From JBEKLJ01 sp050010255 (GTDB taxonomy: Bacteria > Acidobacteriota > Terriglobia > Bryobacterales > Bryobacteraceae), in assembly GCA_050010255.1 (NCBI GenBank), contig JBEKLJ010000038.1, positions 1-19,522 of the forward strand: a stretch of DNA of 19,522 bases, written 5' to 3'. Below are positions 14,680 to 19,522 of this stretch, piece by piece. The stretch's first letter is position 1. Every line of letters begins with the position of its first letter. Under the pieces are notes generated by a model. The model made no database searches. It was not told where the DNA came from and worked only from the letters and a program-made list of their open reading frames with translations. The translations under genes were made by a program, and so were the position numbers.

Positions 14680-14852
14680 TCCTCTGGCGCCGCCGGCTCC
14701 TCGGTGGTCCTCACCAGCTCCCAGCGGCAGCGGCCGCACATGTTCTTGCACTCCGGCAGATCCTCGCCCCGGGTGAACACGGCCGGCGTCTTGCAGACGC
14801 TGCACCAGTATATGCCGGTGGCGGGGGCCTTCGTGCCCGGCTTGCAGGTCAT
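14676..14852 (-). CDS. 58-residue zinc-ribbon-like protein
   Basis: Small ORF from ATG 14852 to TAG 14676. Six cysteines (C3, C17, C20, C35, C39, C42) in a pattern C17-x-x-C20 ... C35-x3-C39-x-x-C42 fit a zinc ribbon or rubredoxin-like knuckle; the phrase GIYWCSVCKTP followed about 14 residues later by PECKNMC resembles small GxYxCxxC zinc-ribbon proteins. The C-terminal tail is acidic. Its ATG overlaps the stop of gph (ATGA, 4 bp), so it is probably translationally coupled and belongs to that operon. Function unknown. The stop codon coincides with a 19-bp motif copy, so the tail may have been shortened or fixed by that repeat. Confidence 0.75.
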   Translation of the reverse strand: MTCKPGTKAPATGIYWCSVCKTPAVFTRGEDLPECKNMCGRCRWELVRTTEEPAAPED

Positions 14853-15526
14853 GATTTCAATGCACCTCGAATCTTTCGCTCGGCGATGACGGCCCGGGCT
14901 AGCTCCTCGGGCCGATGCACCATCATATCCGGCGGGTCCTCGGCGAAGCTCTCCGGCTGGAATCCCCAGGTGACGCCGCAGGCCGTCACGCCGGCGTTGC
15001 GCGCCGTGCGGACATCCACCGCGCTGTCGCCCACCAGCAGGGTGCGCTCGCGCGTCACTTCCAGCTCTTCGACCAGCGTCTCGACCCCGATCGGGTCCGG
15101 CTTCTTCCGCTCCCCGAAGCTCTTCCCGCCGTAGACGCGGGCGAAGTAGCGCGCCAGGCCGAGCCCCTCCAGGATCCGCGTGGAGAAGCGCACGGGCTTG
15201 TTGGTCAGCACCGCCATCCGGACGCCGTTGCGGTCGAGCTCCTCCAGGGCCTCCGGGATGCCGGGATAAGCGCGGGTGTGGTCCAGCTTATGCGCGTCGT
15301 AGTAGTCCAGGAAGCACTGGAGCGCTTTCTCCACGTCCTCTTCACTCATCTCCGCCCCCATCGCCCGCCGCATCAGCACCCCCGCGCCGTTGCCCACATA
15401 GGCGCCGATGATGTCCAGGTCCAGCGGCTCCATGCCGAACTGCGCGCGCGCGGCGTTGACCGAGTGCGCCAGGTCCAGCTTCGAGTCGATCAGCGTGCCG
15501 TCCAGGTCGAAAATGATGAGATCCAT
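14849..15526 (-). CDS. gph: HAD-family phosphatase, phosphoglycolate phosphatase type
   Basis: 225 residues. HAD motif I D7-L-D9-G-T, alpha-helical cap about 17-85, motif II T108-N-K-P, motif III lysine in KKPDP (141-145), motif IV G166-D-S-A-V-D171. The nucleophile is D7 and the acid/base D9. Size, cap type and the GNGAGVLMRRA phrase fit Gph, which clears 2-phosphoglycolate formed for example by DNA repair; pyrophosphatase (PpaX) or other small phosphate esters are possible alternatives. It lies 46 nt after the M48 protease gene and overlaps the zinc-ribbon gene. Purine-rich AAAGGGG about 14 nt upstream may be its ribosome site. Confidence 0.87.
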   Translation of the reverse strand: MDLIIFDLDGTLIDSKLDLAHSVNAARAQFGMEPLDLDIIGAYVGNGAGVLMRRAMGAEMSEEDVEKALQCFLDYYDAHKLDHTRAYPGIPEALEELDRNGVRMAVLTNKPVRFSTRILEGLGLARYFARVYGGKSFGERKKPDPIGVETLVEELEVTRERTLLVGDSAVDVRTARNAGVTACGVTWGFQPESFAEDPPDMMVHRPEELARAVIAERKIRGALKS

Positions 15527-15572
15527 TGCCAGCGGCGACCCCTTTCCCCAGTATCAGAAACCCGGGTCTTGG

Positions 15573-16883
15573 CTAGCGCCCGCAGGGGTTGACGGCGTCG
15601 GCGAGGCACTGGTTCTCCGCCTTCCAACGCATCGCCGAATAGATTCGCGTGCGCCCGCTCGGGTGATCGAAGAGCAGGTACTCCTCCAGCGGGCTCGGTT
15701 CGAGCTTGCGGTATTCACCGAGCAGCAGCGCCGCCTCTGCGAAGCCGTCGGGCTGCCGGGCGGTATTGAGCCCGAAGATATCCGCCTCGTATTCCTGCGT
15801 GCGGACCAGCGTATTGTCGATCGGAGTGTAGACGAAGGAAAAAACCGACAGGATCAGAACGGCAAGCGGGAGCACGGCCGGATCGCCAAGGTCGCGAATC
15901 CTCCATCGACCGCCCCAGCGCGCCAGCGACCGCGACAGTCCCCACCGCAGGCCCGCAAAGAACAGCACCACGATGATCGCCAGGAAGCCAAGCATCTTGT
16001 ACACATGGTTCAGAACGTAGTGCCCCATCTCGTGGCCCATCACCGCCATGACCGCCTGCGGCGAGCAGCGGTTGAGCAGGTTGTCGTTGAGCGTGATACG
16101 CTCCGTGCCGAGAAAGCCGCTGACGTTCGCGCTCACGCGCTTGCTCTGCCGTGAAGCGTCCATCTGGTACACGGCGGTGGCGCGGATGCCATTCTGGCGC
16201 GCGAGGCGCAGGATCGGATCGCGAATGCGGGCGTCCGCCAGCAGTGTGTACTTGTTGAACATCGGCGCAACGAACACCGGGTAGATGAGCATGGAGACCA
16301 TCAGGAACAGAACCGCCGCCACGCCCCCCCAGATGTGCCACGTCTTGGGCAGGCGGCGGACAATCCCGAAGAGCGCCACCACAGCGATGCCGGTCAGCAC
16401 AATGGCCAGGCCAAGCTGCTTCGACTGGTCCCCGAACCAGGCGCCGAAGGTCTGGTTCGACAGTCCGTACTGGTGCTCGCGCAGAAACCCCTCGTAGACC
16501 GCCAGCGGAAACCCGAGCACGAATAACGCGATGGAGAACTGCGCCCAGTAGAGCCACGTGGCCAGCGGTTTTCGCCGCGTGAGCCGTTCGGCAATATCGC
16601 GCATGCGGGCGGAAAAGCCCGTCGCGAGCAGAAGGATCGAAACCCCCGCACCGTAGAGGAAGTCCCAGAGGATCAGCCAATAGCCGCCCTCGAAGTAGGC
16701 GTCGGAGCGGGCCTTCTTCTCCGGAGTGAGCGTCGCCAGATAAGCCCTGGTGGCGGCCTCGGCGTCGAATGCGGGGCCGGACTGCGCGGCGGGCGGAATC
16801 TTCAGCGCGGGCGGCGCCGGCGGCGCTTGCGCGTGGATGAGCGTGCAAAGCAGTAGCAGGGGTGTCAGCAGGCGAGGGGCCAT
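15573..16883 (-). CDS. M48-family membrane zinc metallopeptidase (Ste24-like)
   Basis: 436 residues from ATG 16883. An open frame continues to 17090 but that extension crosses the divergent cupin start and is not protein-like. Signal peptide at 1-19 (LLTPLLLLCTLIHAQ), then a Pro/Ala-rich linker. Several membrane segments lie in about 65-225 and two more in about 295-355. Zinc motif H284-E-M-G-H288 (GHEMGHYVLNH) and third ligand E366 in EYEADIFG are intact, matching the CAAX protease/Ste24 architecture in which the active site sits inside a membrane chamber. In bacteria without prenylated proteins such enzymes probably act in membrane-protein quality control. It is probably the first gene of M48-gph-zinc-ribbon. 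Its stop is also in a CTAG, next to a palindromic ACCCGGGT. Confidence 0.9.
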   Translation of the reverse strand: MAPRLLTPLLLLCTLIHAQAPPAPPALKIPPAAQSGPAFDAEAATRAYLATLTPEKKARSDAYFEGGYWLILWDFLYGAGVSILLLATGFSARMRDIAERLTRRKPLATWLYWAQFSIALFVLGFPLAVYEGFLREHQYGLSNQTFGAWFGDQSKQLGLAIVLTGIAVVALFGIVRRLPKTWHIWGGVAAVLFLMVSMLIYPVFVAPMFNKYTLLADARIRDPILRLARQNGIRATAVYQMDASRQSKRVSANVSGFLGTERITLNDNLLNRCSPQAVMAVMGHEMGHYVLNHVYKMLGFLAIIVVLFFAGLRWGLSRSLARWGGRWRIRDLGDPAVLPLAVLILSVFSFVYTPIDNTLVRTQEYEADIFGLNTARQPDGFAEAALLLGEYRKLEPSPLEEYLLFDHPSGRTRIYSAMRWKAENQCLADAVNPCGR

Positions 16884-16996
16884 GTCAAGAGCATACCAAT
16901 ACCGGCAGCAGACACCGCGTCTTGTCACAGCTCTTCTTCCTCCGGATGCGCCTTCCTGCCGACAGATTACGGCCCGAGCGAGCGCACGCCCGGGTG

Positions 16997-17002
16997 TATA
17001 CT
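16997..17002 (+). promoter_or_regulatory. Candidate -10 box for the cupin gene, TATACT
   Basis: TATACT, directly preceded by TG, 38 nt before the cupin ATG. No -35 at the right distance, so moderate to low support. Confidence 0.35.
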
Positions 17003-17027
17003 GCAAATCGCGGTCAGAGAGGCTCTC

Positions 17028-17034
17028 GAGGAGA
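17028..17034 (+). promoter_or_regulatory. Shine-Dalgarno of the cupin gene
   Basis: GAGGAGA with a 6-nt spacer to ATG 17041. This decides the start: the same frame is open from 16750, but that part lies over the start of the divergent M48 gene. Confidence 0.75.
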
Positions 17035-17040
17035 TCAACC

Positions 17041-17466
17041 ATGCAATGCTCGCGCAGGGAACTGGGCATGCTGCTGCCCGCCTTGGCCACCGCCAGTGCG
17101 GCGGCGCAAAAGCAAGAGCCGGCCCTGGCGTCCCGGACTTACGTGTTCGAGGACCTGCCTGTCCAGCAGAACGGACCCAACCGCTCGCGCGCCATCTTGG
17201 ACGGCCAAACGCACACCGGTTACCCGATCGAAATGCACGCTACCGAGCTCGCTCCCGGTCTGCCGTCCCATGCGTCTCACCACCACCTTGACGATGAGCT
17301 GATCATGGTCCGCGCGGGGACGGTGGAATTTACCATTGCGGGACGGAGCACGACGCTGAGCCCTGGTTCCGTGGTGTATGTCAGCTCGAATGAGGAACAC
17401 AGCCTGCGCAACGCCGGGACGACCCGCGCGCACTACTTCGTGGTTGCCCTCGGTCCGAAAAGCTGA
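17041..17466 (+). CDS. Exported small cupin-domain protein
   Basis: 141 residues. The N-terminus MQCSRRELGMLLPALATASA has R5-R6 before a hydrophobic stretch, a likely Tat signal. The single cupin barrel (about 55-138) has a full first motif: H80-x-H82-x3-E86-x6-G93. In the second motif H120-x3-N124 is present but the PxG is degenerate (SPGS). The metal is therefore expected to sit between H80, H82, E86 and H120. Function unknown; similar exported cupins may be sugar-binding, dioxygenase-like or isomerase-like. It is a single gene, divergent from the M48 protease with 157 nt between starts. The 93 nt after it (17467-17559) hold nothing recognisable. Confidence 0.85.
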   Translation: MQCSRRELGMLLPALATASAAAQKQEPALASRTYVFEDLPVQQNGPNRSRAILDGQTHTGYPIEMHATELAPGLPSHASHHHLDDELIMVRAGTVEFTIAGRSTTLSPGSVVYVSSNEEHSLRNAGTTRAHYFVVALGPKS

Positions 17467-17559
17467 TGGCGTGACGCACGGCCGGGCCACGCGGCGGCGG
17501 GGGCTCACTCTCGAGCGGATCCCGGCGCGGCACGCGGCTCATCCCTGGCTGGAGGCGTG

Positions 17560-18114
17560 CTAGAGCGCCTGCTGGTCGGGCTTGCGCCCGTGCTCCTCCA
17601 GGATCTTCAGGAGCTTCTCGTAGCTGCGCTGGAAGCCGTCGCGAACCTCGCGCGGCGCGGCGTCCGCCATCAGTCTGGCCGCTCCCATGACGTAGGGCGC
17701 CAGCCGCGAACCCGCCACCGACTCGGGCGGCAGCTTCGAGGAGAACGCCATCAGCACCAGCACGAGGGCCGCGCCGACCAGCACGCCGCGGACAATCCCG
17801 AAGGCCCCTCCCAGCAGCCGGTTCAGCCACGTCAGGCGCGCCAGCTTCATCAGCTTCTCGAGCAGGGCCGCAACGGCCGCGCCAACCACAACCACCACGA
17901 TAAAGACGAACACAAAACCGAGCAGGTTTGCCAGGTGCTTCGGGCCGATGAACCGCGCGAAGAACCCTCCTGGGATTCCGTAGAACCACAGGCCGCAGAA
18001 GATGCCGAGAATCACCGCGACGAAGCCGATGAAGGTTTGTGCGAAGCCCTTCTTCAGACCTTCGATGACGGAAAGCAGCAGAATCAGGCCCAGCACGACG
18101 TCGAGCCAGCTCAT
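17560..18114 (-). CDS. cvpA: CvpA-family membrane protein
   Basis: 184 residues. Four hydrophobic helices at about 5-18, 25-50, 62-88 and 101-122, then a soluble tail rich in charged residues. Phrases MSWLDVVLGLILLLSVIEGLKKG (start), WLNRLLGGAFGIVRG (before the last helix) and the length match CvpA, needed in E. coli for colicin V export and envelope stress tolerance. It begins 9 nt after the purC stop, so it is in a purine-gene operon; in E. coli the partner is purF. The real job is not settled in the family. Its stop is TAG in a CTAG context but without the 19-bp motif. Confidence 0.88.
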   Translation of the reverse strand: MSWLDVVLGLILLLSVIEGLKKGFAQTFIGFVAVILGIFCGLWFYGIPGGFFARFIGPKHLANLLGFVFVFIVVVVVGAAVAALLEKLMKLARLTWLNRLLGGAFGIVRGVLVGAALVLVLMAFSSKLPPESVAGSRLAPYVMGAARLMADAAPREVRDGFQRSYEKLLKILEEHGRKPDQQAL

Positions 18115-18123
18115 AAGGCCTCC

Positions 18124-19017
18124 TCAGAGCGCGCGGCCCGTTAGCGCGCGGTAAGCGTCCTTGTACTTCTCGCTCGTCCTGGCCGCGACCTCGGGCGGCA
18201 GGGGCGGCGCGGGCGGCTGCTTGTTCCAGTGGATCGACTCGAGGTAGTCGCGAACGTACTGCTTGTCGTAGGACGGTTGCGCGCCGCCGGGCCGGTACGT
18301 TTCCCGCGGCCAGAAGCGCGAGGAGTCCGGCGTGAGCACTTCGTCGGCCAGGACCAGCTCAGCGCCGACGAAGCCGAACTCGAACTTGGTGTCGGCGATG
18401 ATGACCCCGCGCCCAGCGGCGTAGTCGGCCGCCTTCCGGTAGATGGCCAGAGTCAGGTCGCGCAGGCGCGCGGCCAGGCTCGCCCCCACCAGGCCGGCCA
18501 CGGCTTCGAGCGGGATGTTCTCGTCGTGGCCCGTCTGCGCTTTGGTGGACGGCGTGAAGATCGGCTCGGGCAGCTTGTCGCTCTCCCGCAACCCTTCGGG
18601 CAGCCGGATGCCGCACACCGTGCCGTGGGTCTTGTATTCCTTCCAGCCGGAACCGGAGAGGTATCCGCGGGCCACGCACTCCACGTCCGTCATCCGTGCC
18701 CGCTTTACCAGCATCGAGCGGCCCTCGAGCTGGCCGCGGTGCTTCTGGAGCGCCTCTGGGTACTCGCCGGCGTCGGCGGTGAGGAAGTGCGTCGGCGTGA
18801 CGTCCTGGAGGAAGCCCAGCCAGAACACCGAAAGCTGGTTGAGCACGCGGCCCTTGTCCGGGATGCCGGTGGCCAGGATGTAGTCGAAGGCGGAGATGCG
18901 GTCCGTCGCCACGATCAGCAGGCGGTCTTCCCCGACGCTATAGATGTCCCGCACCTTCCCGCGGCCGATCCGCTCCACGCCCTCGAGGTTGGATTCGAGA
19001 AGAACTGGGCTCGCCAT
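18124..19017 (-). CDS. purC: SAICAR synthase (phosphoribosylaminoimidazole-succinocarboxamide synthase)
   Basis: De novo purine step joining CAIR and aspartate with ATP. 297 residues, the longer form (like yeast Ade1) rather than the roughly 237-residue E. coli form. Motifs: G18-R-G-K21-V-R-D-I-Y ATP loop, D39-R-I-S-A-F-D-Y46, TPSTKAQTGHDENI at 155-168, DTKFEFG at 209-215, and DSSRFWP at 231-237. Start ATG 19017; a possible upstream ATG at 19062 gives a Thr/Ser-rich MTTTTSSW extension that is unlike the family. cvpA follows 9 nt later. An inverted repeat at 19038-19059 lies just upstream and could be an operator. Confidence 0.97.
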   Translation of the reverse strand: MASPVLLESNLEGVERIGRGKVRDIYSVGEDRLLIVATDRISAFDYILATGIPDKGRVLNQLSVFWLGFLQDVTPTHFLTADAGEYPEALQKHRGQLEGRSMLVKRARMTDVECVARGYLSGSGWKEYKTHGTVCGIRLPEGLRESDKLPEPIFTPSTKAQTGHDENIPLEAVAGLVGASLAARLRDLTLAIYRKAADYAAGRGVIIADTKFEFGFVGAELVLADEVLTPDSSRFWPRETYRPGGAQPSYDKQYVRDYLESIHWNKQPPAPPLPPEVAARTSEKYKDAYRALTGRAL

Positions 19018-19037
19018 AGTGGGATTACATATGGTGT

Positions 19038-19059
19038 ACCACGATGAGGTGGTCGTGGT
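19038..19059. repeat. Inverted repeat upstream of purC
   Basis: ACCACGA (19038-19044) and TCGTGGT (19053-19059), perfect 7-bp arms with an 8-nt spacer, 20 nt upstream of the purC start. It could be a repressor site, but no known purine operator sequence is recognised. Confidence 0.25.
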
Positions 19060-19174
19060 CACGCGAGCCGGCGGGCTGGCTCAGGCGGTCTCCATCGAAG
19101 GACGATCCTCGCCGCTGTTAGCGGGCTATACCCCCGCCAACGCGGATGCCGCGACGTCTGTGTGCCGTGGAACA

Positions 19175-19191
19175 CGGGTTGCCGTAACCCG
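19175..19191. repeat. Small hairpin upstream of hicB
   Basis: CGGGTT-GCCGT-AACCCG, 6-bp stem, 5-nt loop, 21 nt before the hicB start. HicB autoregulates by binding palindromes near its promoter in known systems, so it is a candidate operator. GATAAT at 19205-19210 may be the -10 box, which would give a nearly leaderless message. Confidence 0.3.
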
Positions 19192-19212
19192 ACGCACGCG
19201 GTGGGATAATGG

Positions 19213-19476
19213 ATGCTGATGGCGCTGAGCGAGCAATTGCGGTACACGGTGCTCTACGAACCTGCCGAGGAAGGCGGTTACATCGTGCGGTGCCCGGCGC
19301 TGCCCGGGCTGGTCACTGAGGGCGACACGCTCGAGGAAGCGCGGGCGATGGCCCAGGACGCGATTCGCGCCTACTTGCAGAGCCTCATCAAAGACGGCGA
19401 GCCTATTCCCATCGATAAGAGGCTCCCGCTCGATCCTGTCAAAGAGGAAGTGCTGGTCGCGCTCAAGACCGCATGA
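19213..19476 (+). CDS. hicB: HicB-family antitoxin
   Basis: 87 residues from ATG 19213; ATG 19219 is equally possible and neither has a good Shine-Dalgarno. The partial RNase H-like HicB fold is clear: LRYTVLYEPAEEGGYIVRCPALPGLVTEGDTLEEA with the GGYxVxCPxLPGxxTxGxTxxEA pattern, followed by the helix MAQDAIRAYLQSLIKDGEPIP. No C-terminal helix-turn-helix is present, so this is the short type. It neutralises the HicA mRNA endonuclease, whose gene starts within its stop codon (ATGA). The gene order hicB-hicA is the reverse of E. coli but common elsewhere. Confidence 0.85.
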   Translation: MLMALSEQLRYTVLYEPAEEGGYIVRCPALPGLVTEGDTLEEARAMAQDAIRAYLQSLIKDGEPIPIDKRLPLDPVKEEVLVALKTA

Positions 19477-19522
19477 GCACCAGGCTTCCGTCGCTCAAGC
19501 CGAAGGCCGTGCTCACGGCGCT
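19473..19522 (+). CDS. hicA: HicA-type mRNA interferase toxin, N-terminus only (cut by window end)
   Basis: Only 16 codons and two bases are visible: MSTRLPSLKPKAVLTA then CT. The opening LPSLKPKAVLTAL is like the LPSLTPKKVIKAL start of HicA/YcfA double-stranded-RNA-binding-fold toxins. The 4-bp ATGA overlap with hicB and the pairing make this call reasonable. The catalytic histidine lies outside the window, so activity cannot be judged. Confidence 0.7.
   Translation, partial: MSTRLPSLKPKAVLTA

Noticed and set aside
14892..14901. CGGGCTAG within gph as a motif copy
   Set aside because: Only the last eight bases match, and it is inside a coding region with no further similarity.
16884..17090. 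N-terminal extension of the M48 protease to 17090
   Set aside because: It would overlap the promoter, Shine-Dalgarno and start of the cupin gene, and it hides a clean signal peptide starting at 16883.
1..19522. CRISPR arrays, rRNA, insertion sequences with transposase, prophage genes
   Set aside because: No direct-repeat array, rRNA sequence or transposase/integrase-like protein is visible.

Overview
The window (19.5 kb, GC-rich) looks like chromosomal DNA from an Acidobacteriota bacterium of the Solibacter/Bryobacter type. Three things point there. The ssrA tag reads ANSQFAYAA, very close to the ANTQFAYAA tag I recall for Candidatus Solibacter. There is an acidobacterial-type VWFA-related secreted protein beside a large Oar-like outer-membrane receptor. 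The EF-P has an acidobacterial-looking HRTPGNLRGF tip loop. I ran no database search, so the taxonomy is inference.

Layout: (1) 1-349, tmRNA, missing about one 5' base. (2) 365-6124, three minus-strand genes for cell-envelope or secreted proteins (small secreted protein, Oar-like receptor, VWA protein), 14 and 4 nt apart. (3) 6125-6431, a 307-nt gene-poor divergent region with a hairpin and a well-initiated 16-codon mini-ORF directly before selA. (4) 6432-9280, selA overlapping a GT-C/GT39-type membrane glycosyltransferase. (5) 9302-11367, efp (minus) divergent from a Tat-exported Gfo/Idh/MocA oxidoreductase. (6) 11512-14572, cdaA-cdaR-glmM: c-di-AMP synthesis and its regulator with the peptidoglycan precursor enzyme phosphoglucosamine mutase. 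(7) 14676-16883, minus-strand M48 protease, gph phosphatase and a tiny zinc-ribbon protein. (8) 17041-17466, a Tat-type cupin. (9) 17560-19017, purC-cvpA on minus. (10) 19213-end, hicB and the start of hicA, a toxin-antitoxin pair cut by the window edge.

Most genes are ordinary housekeeping genes. The strongest unexplained signal is a 179-bp nested palindrome (13025-13203) filling the gap between cdaR and glmM. It has 20-bp terminal inverted repeats (19/20 matched) ending in CTAG, then a 13-bp imperfect stem, a 9-bp perfect stem and a small apical hairpin. The left end contains the cdaR stop codon and the right end touches the glmM Shine-Dalgarno. Its terminal sequence is one version of a 19-bp motif (best form GGTGAGAAATGCGGGCTAG) that I find at three other intergenic places. 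At three gene ends (cdaR, efp, zinc-ribbon gene) the CTA(G) end of the motif coincides with the TAG stop codon. I read this as a dispersed, probably mobile, palindromic repeat family that sits at stop codons. A transcribed regulatory RNA in the glmM leader is the main alternative.
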